From Mesonia ostreae (GTDB lineage: Bacteria; Bacteroidota; Bacteroidia; Flavobacteriales; Flavobacteriaceae): 64,000 nt of DNA. The notes below the pieces were generated by a model. It worked only from the letters and a program-made list of their open reading frames with translations, was not told the origin of the DNA and ran no database searches. The translations under genes were made by a program, and so were the position numbers. How positions within the stretch are numbered: position 1 is the stretch's first letter; every line of letters starts with the position of its first letter. The DNA lies in contig NZ_JAVRBG010000005.1 of NCBI RefSeq assembly GCF_031845265.1, forward strand, positions 62,001-126,000. Direction: 5' to 3'. Positions 52,723-61,330 of this stretch are shown piece by piece.

Positions 52723-53343
52723 ATGGCACAAAAAAATAAATCTAATAAAAAACCGAGGTGGAAATTGCTCCACCAATATTACTCGTATACAGGTTTTTAT
52801 TCGTTTGTAGGTAAGAGTTTGATCAAAGCAGCTTTACCTATCGTTATTTTTATTATCGCATTAATTTGCGTGCACTTTTTTGTGATAGATATCAATGATA
52901 TTTTGACTTATGTAACCGATAATTTTCCTCCAATTGGTGTATTAGCGGTATTTTTTGCTTCCGAATCTATTTTAGGACTTATTCCGCCAGAAATTTTTAT
53001 CGCTTGGTCCGGTAAAACGGCACATCCCAATTTATACTTAACAGCTATCGCCTTTCTTTCTTATTTTGGAGGAATTGTTTCTTATTTCGCTGGCCGTGGT
53101 ATTGCAAGTATTCCTTCTGTATTTGTTTACCTCGAAGTAAAAATGGCTAAGCATATTAAAAACATGCGCAAATGGGGAGGTTTTTTAATTGTGGTAGGAG
53201 CACTTCTCCCAGTTCCTTTTGCTATTTCTAGTATTGCCGCAGGAGTTATTAAGTTTCCGTTTGGAAGTTATTTGCTTTTTGGGTTATTGCGTTTCTTACG
53301 TTTTTTCCTTTACGGAGTTATGATTTTTGGGGCGTTGAATTAA
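52723..53343 (+). CDS. VTT-domain (DedA/YqaA-like) membrane protein
   Basis: A 206-residue membrane protein with a basic N-terminus (MAQKNKSNKKPRWKLLHQYY) and about five hydrophobic segments. The stretch FASESILGLIPPEIFIAWSGKT contains the E-x-x-x-x-x-x-PP-E pattern of VTT/DedA proteins. GRGIASIPSVFVYL and GGFLIVVGALLPVPFAISSIAAGV (with the conserved P-x-P) follow. DedA-type proteins move undecaprenyl phosphate or phospholipids between leaflets; the exact subgroup is not certain. Its stop codon overlaps the end of the convergent receptor gene by four bases. Confidence 0.85.
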   Translation: MAQKNKSNKKPRWKLLHQYYSYTGFYSFVGKSLIKAALPIVIFIIALICVHFFVIDINDILTYVTDNFPPIGVLAVFFASESILGLIPPEIFIAWSGKTAHPNLYLTAIAFLSYFGGIVSYFAGRGIASIPSVFVYLEVKMAKHIKNMRKWGGFLIVVGALLPVPFAISSIAAGVIKFPFGSYLLFGLLRFLRFFLYGVMIFGALN

Positions 53344-55994
53344 AGATTATACCCTATGCTAAACAATAAAATTCTTGGTAAAATATAGGTTCTTGAGTCT
53401 GCTATAATATAAGATGTAAAGGTGTTTTGATTTTTGAACTGAACATCAAATAAGTTTTGAGCTTCTACTTTAAAACTCCAAGCACTACTTTCTTTTTGAT
53501 AAAACAAAGAGGTATTGGCAATTTCGTAACTGTTTCTCTGGTCTAAAGTTTTATTTTTGTAGGTATAAGAGATAAAATCGGCTGAAAAGATAAATCCATC
53601 TAGAAAGTCGTAATCAAGATTCACAAAAGGCTCTAGAGTTACAAAATTCGTGGTGTTGTTGCTCAATTTAAAATTACCAAAGCTTTGCCTCCAACCCACT
53701 TCTAGAATTGGCAAATTGTCGAAAATTGTCTTTGCTGAAAAATTGTAGGAAGTGTTGATGTTTTGGTTTTCAAACGAAAGATCATTAACAAATTGCAAAT
53801 AGGTTCTATGATTGTAGCGGAATCCTGTTTGAAAGTTAATTTCACTAATTTTTTTACTCAAACGACCGTTTAAACTCCAAGTTTCTGAAGAATTGTCAAC
53901 AAACAAAGGTGAAATAATTTGATTCGTGTCTTCGTAGTTTATTTGATTTGTGATTCCCTTTATTTGTTTAGAATAGTTGGCGGTGGCATAAATTCCAAAA
54001 CCCCGGTATCCCTTAGATTTTGTAAAACGTAAATTAAAATGATGCTTTAAGGTATTTTCTAAAGTTGTATTTCCTCTAAAAATGCTATTATAACTCTGCA
54101 AATAAAACCTATTCGCAAATTGAGAAGCATCAGCGAAAGAAGATTTTAATTCATAATTAAATCGCAAATTTTTACTTCTATTAAATTCCGCTTTAGCGGT
54201 TAAGTTTGGTAAGAGAACCAACTTTTTCTGAATTTTTGTGGATTTTTGATTAGGATTCCATCGGTAATGATGTACAAACGCTCCTTGATCAAAAGTAAAA
54301 ATACCCGTTCTAAATTTATAAAAAATACCTGCAAAGGCATCATTCAGTCTAAAATTAAAATCATTATTAAAACCTGCTTCGCTAAAATTATTTACACTTC
54401 CGTCATGTAGCTTTTGTGCGTCATCCGTAAAAAAAGTCTGATTCAAATTAATATTTCCTAGAGTTGAATAGATATGATTGTTTCTATTGAGCACCCAATA
54501 ATGTTTAAAAATAGCTTTAACTTGATTTTTCTCTGTTTCTTTAAATTGATGTATTCTTATGTTTGACTCCTCTATAATAGGAATAAGTCCCATTAAAATA
54601 GCATCGTTAGTCTCCCAAATGCTCTTGGGGGTTAATTTATTGTAAGTGTAATCTACAGCCGCAGAAAAAGAATGTTCTTTAGACTGTTTTCTATGCCATT
54701 CTATAGCTTGATTAAAAAAAGTTTGCTTACCAAAACGATTGTTCAAAATAGCATTAAAAGCAGTATCAATTTCAGAATTAATTCTGTTATAATACTTATC
54801 ATTCGCCTTTTTAAACTGAGAGTTAACATGCCATTGATCAGTATAATTTGGAAGATAAATAGCATTGAGACTTCCCATAGCCAATTGGTTATTGGTCGCT
54901 GTGCTTATAGCGTTTTCTTCTGTAAATGTGTTATACCTATTTGTAGATTCTATCAAAGTGCTCTCTTTTGTTTTAGAAAAAATCCCGTAGCCCGTAATAT
55001 TTAATTTATGATTGACTTGTTGCGTAAAATTTATAGCTCCAAATTCACGTACACTTTTAACGACATCTTCTTTTTCTAAAAAATCTGAAAAATCGTGATA
55101 AGAATCTTCAAAGCTTGTACTTCCTTTATTAAATATTGAATTTATTCCATTTTGAAAATTAAAATATTGATCATAAGTAAAAACACGTTCTCTTATATTG
55201 TTTAGATTTCCGATTGCATTGAGTGTGGTTTTTGGACTGTAATAAAAGAGGTTGCTATGGGCATTATAAAACTAATCGTTACCCAAACCAGCAACTATAT
55301 CTCCAAAAATAAAATTTTTTTTATCGTCCTCCAGTTTAATGTTCATAGCCATCTCTTCACTTTCCTGAAAGTCTTTTAGCATAGCTATTTCGTTATAATT
55401 GTCTAAAACCACAACTTGTTTTACTGCATCTGCAGGTATATTATCTACTGCTAAATTGGTGCCTCCGTTAAAAAATTTTTTATTTTCAACAAGCATTGTG
55501 GTTACCTTTTTACCGTTAATGGTAATTCCACCATCTTTATCTACTTCAACACCAGGAAGTTTTTTAAGCACATCTTTAAGTTTGCGCTCTTCCCTTGTGA
55601 TAAGTTTATTGACATTATAAATTATAGTATCTTTTTTTACCACCATAGGCATTTCTAAAACAACTTCTTCTAGGCTTTCTGCCTTTTCTTGTAAAACAAT
55701 GTTTTTAACCAGATCTTTATGTAGTTTTATATTGAATTTTTTTTTAGCGTAGCCCAAGTAATTAACTGTAACGGTATAAGGCATAGACTTTAAACTTAAA
55801 TGATACCTCCCTTTTTGATCAGTGATAGAAAATTTAACTTCCTGTAAAGAGTCTTTGGGCACAGCCAAAAGGTTTGCAGAAGTAAGTGGTTTATCCAAGC
55901 TATCGGTTATTACACCGCTTAAAATCTTTTGAGCATAAGATTGAGAGTTAAAAAAAATAAAAAGTAAAATGAAAAATTGGTAAGGTTTACGCAT
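53340..55994 (-). pseudogene. TonB-receptor-like outer membrane protein interrupted by an in-frame TAG
   Basis: Codons 1-240 encode a signal peptide, a carboxypeptidase-like regulatory domain (LSGVITDSLDKPLTSANLLAV) and a plug-like domain (KLITREERKLKDVLKKLPGVEVDKDGGITINGKKV). A TAG at 55274-55272 is codon 241. Beyond it the same frame stays open for 643 codons (FYNAHSNLFYYSPKTTL onwards), a large beta-barrel ending in the outer membrane signature LFSIGYNL. One base change would restore an 884-residue protein. It is the third gene of an operon with a GLPGLI protein and a small cysteine peptide. The amber codon may be inactivating, read through, or an error. Confidence 0.9.
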
Positions 55995-56000
55995 AAAAAC

Positions 56001-56726
56001 TTAGTTTTTCTTGCGGTCTTTCATCATTTCTGCAATTTTCTTATAGGATTCTTTTTGCGAGGTTATTTTCTCATCTTTATCTACACATTTAATTTTTAAC
56101 CTATCTTCATTAGGGTTTAAATTGATTTTGGTAGCAGTAATGGTAAACTCTTTTCGTTCTACCTCGAGTACCAAACCTGGGAGACCACTGTAATTGCTGG
56201 GTCCAAATTCTACTGGATACTCTGGTGCAAACCAAGCCACGATATTTCTATCGTAAAAATTACCTTGTCTGCTATATAGTGTTTCTGTAGTTGTGGCCTT
56301 AAAACAGGCTACATCACCTATGTTTTTTTGCTCATTGGTAATTTTCCAGTCTAAGGGTTCGTGAGAAATAAAACTGAATATACGGTTATCTTCAATAATA
56401 ACATTAGTATATGTATTAGTGTAAAATGGCATTTGACCAGCTTTACTCCCCATTGTATAGCCCTCTTCTTTTTTTAGTGATTCATCTTTAAAGTAATAAG
56501 ACTCACTTTCATTAAAGTGCAATTCAAAATAGTCTGGTTCTGCATTTTTATAAAGATCTATTACCTGTTGTTTCACGCTCATCGTTACCTTTTCATCTTT
56601 TTTCAACTCTTCTATAAACTCTTTTTGGTGCTGAAGATTCATTTGAGCAGTATAATTAATTATACCGCTTTGGGCATAAGAAAATAAGGAGGAACTTATA
56701 CATAATAATAAAATAATTTTTTTCAT
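56001..56726 (-). CDS. GLPGLI-family secreted protein
   Basis: A 241-residue exported protein with a signal peptide (MKKIILLLCISSSLFSYAQ). It carries the family signature as YSGLPGLVLEVERKEFTI near residue 185, preceded by IVAWFAPEYPVEFGPSNY. GLPGLI proteins are restricted to Bacteroidota and have no known function; as I recall they often neighbour TonB-receptor-like barrels, as here. The receptor gene starts 6 bp downstream. A strong hairpin separates this gene from the upstream peptide gene. Confidence 0.93.
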   Translation of the reverse strand: MKKIILLLCISSSLFSYAQSGIINYTAQMNLQHQKEFIEELKKDEKVTMSVKQQVIDLYKNAEPDYFELHFNESESYYFKDESLKKEEGYTMGSKAGQMPFYTNTYTNVIIEDNRIFSFISHEPLDWKITNEQKNIGDVACFKATTTETLYSRQGNFYDRNIVAWFAPEYPVEFGPSNYSGLPGLVLEVERKEFTITATKINLNPNEDRLKIKCVDKDEKITSQKESYKKIAEMMKDRKKN

Positions 56727-56739
56727 AATAAAAACATTA

Positions 56740-56765
56740 ACCCTTACTTAAAGATAAGTAAGGGT
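56740..56765 (-). promoter_or_regulatory. intercistronic hairpin between peptide and GLPGLI genes
   Basis: A perfect 11-bp stem ACCCTTACTTA/TAAGTAAGGGT with a 4-nt loop lies in the 48-bp gap. Only a weak T run follows on the minus strand (TAATGTTTTTATT), fitting a partial terminator or an mRNA-stabilising or processing element. Confidence 0.75.
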
Positions 56766-56774
56766 GTTTAATAA

Positions 56775-56990
56775 TTAACCTAAAAGAGCACAACCATTAT
56801 TAATCATACATTGATCAAATTGTGTAAAATTATGTGGGAATGCACGATCACACACAGTAAAAACAGTATTGCAGTCTACTTTTTTACGCATCTCTGCGTC
56901 TTTTGCTGTATTCGAGGTCGCAGCAATTGATACTGACCCTATTGAAAATAAAAATATTGCTCCTAAAAAGGAAGTTTTAAATAATTTCAT
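56775..56990 (-). CDS. small secreted four-cysteine peptide
   Basis: A 71-residue precursor: Lys-led signal peptide (MKLFKTSFLGAIFLFSIGSVSIA) with probable cleavage after Ala23 or Ala24, then a mature part of about 47 residues. Cysteines are at 40, 47, 61 and 67 in the pattern C-x6-C-x13-C-x5-C, suitable for two disulfides, ending INNGCALLG. The gene is first in the operon and is followed by a hairpin that could raise its yield over the downstream genes. It may be a secreted signalling, antimicrobial or metal-related peptide that is partnered with the GLPGLI/receptor pair; none of this is established. Confidence 0.75.
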   Translation of the reverse strand: MKLFKTSFLGAIFLFSIGSVSIAATSNTAKDAEMRKKVDCNTVFTVCDRAFPHNFTQFDQCMINNGCALLG

Positions 56991-57315
56991 AATTTAATTT
57001 TTTTTGAACAAAAGAATTTTTGTCCGATTAAACATAAGTTTTAAATAACAACCTATAAATCCAATTTACTTTATAAGTTGTCAAAAACAGTACTGCTAGC
57101 GTTGCAACGCTATGTAATAAATACACCTAAATTGGAAAGGTCATTAATTTACACTAGTAAGCTAAAAAAAAAACGGTTGCGAGAATGGAAAATAAAAATT
57201 AACAACATTTTAACTAAGAGAAGTAAAAATACAATTGTCTCTTGTGGCGTTACCAAGATTTTCTAAAAGCTCCATTAACTGTAGTTCTTAATAATGTTAG
57301 GCTCTAAACAACAAA
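56991..57315. other. gene-free interval upstream of the peptide operon
   Basis: About 325 bp that must hold the promoter of the peptide operon; no exact TAnnTTTG box was found on the minus strand near 57000-57050. A 62-codon TTG-start frame at 57078-57266 is not supported. Confidence 0.45.
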
Positions 57316-57347
57316 AACCCCCAATAATTTAAAATATTGAGGGTTTT
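57314..57347 (-). terminator. terminator of the SF2 helicase gene
   Basis: A 13-bp stem (57314-57326, 57335-57347) with one U-G pair on the minus-strand RNA and a T5 run. Confidence 0.8.
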
Positions 57348-57375
57348 ATATTTATCTGCGTATTAGTGCTAAAAC

Positions 57376-58875
57376 CTACTCTTGGAATAATTCATTAATT
57401 TTAGAGCGTAATTTGCGATTGTAATCTTCAAACAGCCAATCACGGTAATTTTTGGTGTTGTTAATAATACAATAAGAATATCTTTTTATACGATCTCTTA
57501 TATCCTCTTTTAGCTCTCTAGCCAAGATTCTTGCATCAAAGACATCTTCGCTATTCTCTACACACATCTGAGCGTGTTGCGCGATTGATTCGTCTAAGAC
57601 GGCTTTAGATTTTTGACCATTATTCACCGTTTTGTTATAAGCTTCCTTTACATCAAAATCTATATTTTCTGAATTTTTAAAAAGCTCTCTAACTTCATCA
57701 GGCATTTTATATTTAAACTCGCGCTCGATATCTTCATCTCCCGTAATATTTTCTAAGAAATAATCTGGATTTTTAAAGATTTGCTGCCAGTCTACGGGAG
57801 CATCCCAAAGTCCAAAACGCGCTGCATTATTTCCTAAATCAATCACGGTGAAAATATCTTTTTGAGGTAGTTTTCTAGATCCTCTACCAATCATTTGATA
57901 ATAAAGTGTCAAAGATTTAGTCGCTCGGTTAAGGATAATATTTTCTACCGTAGGTTCATCAAAACCTGTAGTTAAAATACTTACTGAAGTAAGAATAGCA
58001 TCCGGTTTATTTTTAAACCATTTTAAAATTTCTTTTCTTTCTTTCTTGCTATGTGTATTGTCTAAGTGCCTAATCTCGTACCCAGCATCTTTAAAGGTTT
58101 GGTATACGTACCAAGAGGTATTGATACCATTATTAAAGATAAGCGTCTTCTTGCCCTTACAACGTTCTTCATAGGCCTGCACCAATTTCTCTTGCATCGA
58201 CATATTGGTATATAAATCTTCGGAAGATTTTACAGTGTAATCTCCATTAATCCCTATTTGTAACGAAGTTAATCCCACATCATAGCTATAGGTTTCCGCT
58301 TTAGCGAGAAAACCTTTTCCTATTAAAGACGGAATAGAATTTCCTACAATAAGCTCTTGGTAGTTATCCTTCATAGGTAACTTGATGTTAGAACTTAAAG
58401 GCGTAGCAGTTACTCCCAGAATAAAGGAGTCTTCAAAATACTTAAAAAGTTTGGTAAACGAGTTGTAGTGTGCTTCATCAATAATCACTAAGCCTACATT
58501 ATCTACTTCTAGCTTTTCATCGTTAAGACGATTGTTAAGCGTTTCTACCATCGCCACAAAACACTGATATTCGTCTTGATCTGGTAATTCTTTTACTTTA
58601 CTGTTTACAATCTTATTGCGTACCCCAAAACCATCCAGCATTTTAGAAGTCTGCTTGCACAATTCTATACGGTGGGTTAAAATAACAACCTTCTTATTGG
58701 TTTGTTCAATATATCTTCTTACAATTTCAGAAAAAACCACAGTTTTACCTCCACCTGTAGGCAGTTGATACAACAAATTAAAGTTGTCTGGAGCATCGTT
58801 TAAATAAGAAAAGATTTTTTCTAAATCTTTTTCTTGATAGTCGTATAATTCTTTTTCAATTACTTTTTCACTCAT
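57376..58875 (-). CDS. SF2 DEAD/DEAH-box helicase (SSL2/RAD25-like)
   Basis: A 499-residue helicase. The N-terminus KELYDYQEKDLEKIFSYL is the Q-like tip, Walker A is LPTGGGKT, motif II DEAH within VIIDEAHYNSF, motif III GVTATPL, and motif VI QMIGRGSRKLPQKD. It resembles the restriction-type/XPB-like helicases (ResIII family) rather than RNA helicases. The C-terminal 120 residues lack a named domain. The longer frame from 58923 starts inside a promoter box (TAATTTTG, 58921-58928), so ATG 58875 is used. No methylase or nuclease partner is adjacent, so it is not part of an obvious restriction system. Confidence 0.88.
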   Translation of the reverse strand: MSEKVIEKELYDYQEKDLEKIFSYLNDAPDNFNLLYQLPTGGGKTVVFSEIVRRYIEQTNKKVVILTHRIELCKQTSKMLDGFGVRNKIVNSKVKELPDQDEYQCFVAMVETLNNRLNDEKLEVDNVGLVIIDEAHYNSFTKLFKYFEDSFILGVTATPLSSNIKLPMKDNYQELIVGNSIPSLIGKGFLAKAETYSYDVGLTSLQIGINGDYTVKSSEDLYTNMSMQEKLVQAYEERCKGKKTLIFNNGINTSWYVYQTFKDAGYEIRHLDNTHSKKERKEILKWFKNKPDAILTSVSILTTGFDEPTVENIILNRATKSLTLYYQMIGRGSRKLPQKDIFTVIDLGNNAARFGLWDAPVDWQQIFKNPDYFLENITGDEDIEREFKYKMPDEVRELFKNSENIDFDVKEAYNKTVNNGQKSKAVLDESIAQHAQMCVENSEDVFDARILARELKEDIRDRIKRYSYCIINNTKNYRDWLFEDYNRKLRSKINELFQE

Positions 58876-58920
58876 AAAGCTTGGTATCCTCCTTCTAAAA
58901 ATTTTCAACTTAAAACCCTG

Positions 58921-58928
58921 CAAAATTA
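58921..58928 (-). promoter_or_regulatory. promoter -7 box TAATTTTG (minus strand)
   Basis: Perfect TAnnTTTG match 46 bp before the helicase start; excludes the longer reading frame. Confidence 0.65.
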
Positions 58929-59090
58929 CGCAGTTTAAAGGGTTTATTGAAATTATTTGCTATAAAATAATAATTAATTTATTCTTTTGTTACTCAATCC
59001 TTTAAAATGAGTGAACTAGCAGTTTAATTTTTTATGCAATCTTTATGTGATTTTTTTCAAATAAGTAGGTATAGTTAGGATTGAAAAAAT

Positions 59091-59098
59091 TATTTTTG
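59091..59098 (+). promoter_or_regulatory. promoter -7 box TATTTTTG
   Basis: TAnnTTTG match 31 bp before the TTG start of the acidic protein. Confidence 0.5.
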
Positions 59099-59128
59099 CA
59101 GTGAACGTTAATTAAAAAACTATCCATT

Positions 59129-59539
59129 TTGAATAACTCCAAAGCCCAAAAAATTATAAAAAAAATTCTTCAAGACTTAGAGCACGCAGGAATTATCACC
59201 AATACGCTTGTAGCCGATTTAAAAGAATTAAGACCCTACGCCGTAGAAGAAAAGAGACCTGTGATTGCCAAAGCAATTAGGCTTACTTATGAACATATTG
59301 AAGAGTATTATACTTTTGATATTCCCATTCCTGAAGATGATCCTGTTGACGAAGAGGATACAATTGTAGATGAAGACGGAGAAATGGAAGAGGTTGAACA
59401 AGAAGAGACCGAAAAAAGAGAGTTTAATGCTGATGAAAGCTTGATCTACTTCATTAATCTAATCAAAGATGCAGATAATAAGCATAATATTGAAGAGATA
59501 AGAGAATACAATAAAGCGCTTAGCGATTATGAGTTTTAA
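59129..59539 (+). CDS. acidic conserved protein of unknown function
   Basis: A 136-residue protein starting at TTG (NNSKAQKIIKKILQDLEHAG). The N-terminal 70 residues are helical (ITNTLVADLKELRPYAVEEKRPVIAKAIRLTYEHIEEY). A long Asp/Glu-rich central run (EDDPVDEEDTIVDEDGEMEEVEQEE) precedes a helical C-terminus (DESLIYFINLIKDADNKHN). It is recurrent in Flavobacteriia as I recall. No catalytic motif. A dedicated promoter and terminator make it monocistronic; no alternative ATG exists near the N-terminus. Confidence 0.72.
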   Translation: MNNSKAQKIIKKILQDLEHAGIITNTLVADLKELRPYAVEEKRPVIAKAIRLTYEHIEEYYTFDIPIPEDDPVDEEDTIVDEDGEMEEVEQEETEKREFNADESLIYFINLIKDADNKHNIEEIREYNKALSDYEF

Positions 59540-59561
59540 GTAGCAAAACGCTCTAATAAAA

Positions 59562-59594
59562 AAAGAGGGATTTTAGAAAATCCCTCTTTTTTTA
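59562..59594 (+). terminator. terminator after the acidic protein
   Basis: A perfect 13-bp stem (59562-59574, 59577-59589) with a 2-nt loop and a T run. Confidence 0.92.
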
Positions 59595-59735
59595 TCTTCT
59601 CCTGTCACATTTAATCTGCCAGAATTGAATTTCATAGGTTGTTTTTTTAAAATAATTTTATCCAGAGTGAGGGCATATTTTTATTTTAAAACACTACTGT
59701 TTCTTAACGAGTTACAATTAAGTCTTGGTTCTTGT

Positions 59736-59795
59736 TTCTAAAAGCGCCCGCCCAATCCAGAACGGGCGGGTAGCGGTCTTGGCTCTTTACAAAAC
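59736..59795. repeat. AGCGGTCTT-family repeat with GC-rich hairpin insert
   Basis: CCCGCCC-AATCCAGAAC-GGGCGGG then TAGCGGTCTTGGCTCTTTA, in the same orientation as the copy at 19.80 kb and preceded by CTTGTTTCTAAAAGCG as in the 9.17-kb copy. It ends 16 bp from galE. Confidence 0.8.
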
Positions 59796-59810
59796 CACAA
59801 TGATTTTATA

Positions 59811-60824
59811 TTACTCCTGTTTCAATTGCCATTCCCAGGCGCTTTTTAAAGAATCTTCTAAGCTTAATTCTGCTTTCCAACCTAGGACGCTGTTTGCTTT
59901 TTGAGTATCGGCGTAAGCTGCAGTAATATCTCCTTCTCTTCTATCTACAATCTTATAAGCTAACTTTTGCTGACTCACTTTTTCAAAAGCTCTTATAACT
60001 TCTAGCACGCTATTTCCTTTCCCCGTTCCTAGATTAAAAACTTCGTAGTTTTCTATATTCTTAGAATTGATAAGTCTTTCTAAAGCTACGATATGCGCTT
60101 TGGCTAAATCTACTACGTGAATATAATCTCTAATTGCAGTCCCATCTGGAGTAGGATAGTCATCGCCAAAAACAGAAAGTTCTTTTCTCTTGCCTGCTGC
60201 AGTTTGCGTGATAAACGGAATTAAATTTTGAGGTAAACCAATAGGTAATTCTCCAATTTCGGTAGATTTATGAGCGCCAATAGGATTAAAATAACGCAAC
60301 GAAATTGCACTAAACTGCGGATTTGTTTTTGCGTATTCTTGAATGATCTCCTCTCCTATTTGTTTGGTATTTCCATAGGGAGATTCTGCTTTTTTAACGG
60401 GAGCTTCCTCTGTAATTGGTAATTCATCGGCTTGACCGTAAACTGTACATGAAGAACTAAAAATAAAATTACTAAGCTCTCTTCTTCGCATTTCTTGCAA
60501 TACTAAAATCAAAGTATTAATATTGTTTTCATAATACAAAAGAGGCTTCTCCACACTTTCTCCCACTGCTTTCGAAGCCGCAAAATGAATAATTCCGTCA
60601 AGGTCATCGTTTTCTTCAAAAAACTCACTTAATTTAAGTTTATCTTTTAAATCTAATTTATGAAACTGAGGTGATTTTTGTGTGATGGATGTAATCCCCT
60701 CCAAGACAGAAATGCTTGAATTAGAAAGATCGTCTAGAATGACTACTTCATAGTTTTTATGAAGCAGTTCTACCACGGTATGAGAACCAATAAAACCAAG
60801 CCCTCCCGTTACTAATATTTTCAT
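59811..60824 (-). CDS. galE: UDP-glucose 4-epimerase
   Basis: A 337-residue extended SDR of nucleotide-sugar metabolism. TGGLGFIGSHTVVELL binds NAD; SSSCTVYG and SPYGNTKQIGEE give the catalytic Ser and Y-x-x-x-K. The signature RYFNPIGAHKSTEIGE and the C-terminal RREGDITAAYADTQKAN are typical GalE. It supplies UDP-galactose for cell-surface glycans. No other sugar genes are next to it in this window. Confidence 0.95.
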   Translation of the reverse strand: MKILVTGGLGFIGSHTVVELLHKNYEVVILDDLSNSSISVLEGITSITQKSPQFHKLDLKDKLKLSEFFEENDDLDGIIHFAASKAVGESVEKPLLYYENNINTLILVLQEMRRRELSNFIFSSSCTVYGQADELPITEEAPVKKAESPYGNTKQIGEEIIQEYAKTNPQFSAISLRYFNPIGAHKSTEIGELPIGLPQNLIPFITQTAAGKRKELSVFGDDYPTPDGTAIRDYIHVVDLAKAHIVALERLINSKNIENYEVFNLGTGKGNSVLEVIRAFEKVSQQKLAYKIVDRREGDITAAYADTQKANSVLGWKAELSLEDSLKSAWEWQLKQE

Positions 60825-61042
60825 GATTTAGAAATTGATGAGCAACAAATTTAGAAAATTATGAGGAGATAGGATTCATTTAAAATTTAATTTTAAGAAG
60901 TAAATGAGTCTAAATGTTAAAAAAAATAATATTAAAAATAACGTCGCTGTCACTGCTAAATAGGGTATAATAAGACTTAATTTACTGCACTATCTTGTTC
61001 TGTATCTTAAAGATTAAAGTATCTTCGCAAAAACTTTATTTC

Positions 61043-61330
61043 ATGGATAATTCAATCAAAGTCTTTAGACTTATTAGTGTTTTAGAAGCCATTTCTTTTT
61101 TGGTTTTACTCCTAATTGCAATGCCTTTAAAATACATTTGGGATATGCCAGAAATGGTAAGAATTGTGGGTATGGCACACGGTGTTTTATTTGTTCTTTA
61201 TGTAATAGGTGCGTATTGGATGTATGAAAAATTAAACTGGTCTTTTAAAGTTTTAATGATTGTTGTGCTTTGTTCTATCTTACCATTAGGACCTTTTTAT
61301 GCAGATAATAAATACTTACCAAAAAATTGA
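61043..61330 (+). CDS. DUF3817-family membrane protein
   Basis: A 95-residue protein with three membrane segments: IKVFRLISVLEAISFLVLLLIAMPLKY, VGMAHGVLFVLYVIGAYWM (with the family HG pair) and VLMIVVLCSILPLGPFYAD (family PxGPF). It matches DUF3817/YdzA. The start is ATG 61043; a longer frame from 60995 overlaps a promoter-like TATCTTCG at 61020-61027. The next gene begins at TTG overlapping its stop. Confidence 0.85.
   Translation: MDNSIKVFRLISVLEAISFLVLLLIAMPLKYIWDMPEMVRIVGMAHGVLFVLYVIGAYWMYEKLNWSFKVLMIVVLCSILPLGPFYADNKYLPKN

Noticed and set aside
57078..57266. 62-codon TTG-start frame upstream of the peptide operon
   Set aside because: Lys/Arg/Ile-rich random-looking sequence with no family resemblance.
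57376..58875. Type III or Type I restriction system around the SF2 helicase
   Set aside because: No methyltransferase, specificity or nuclease gene is adjacent and the protein ends without a nuclease motif.
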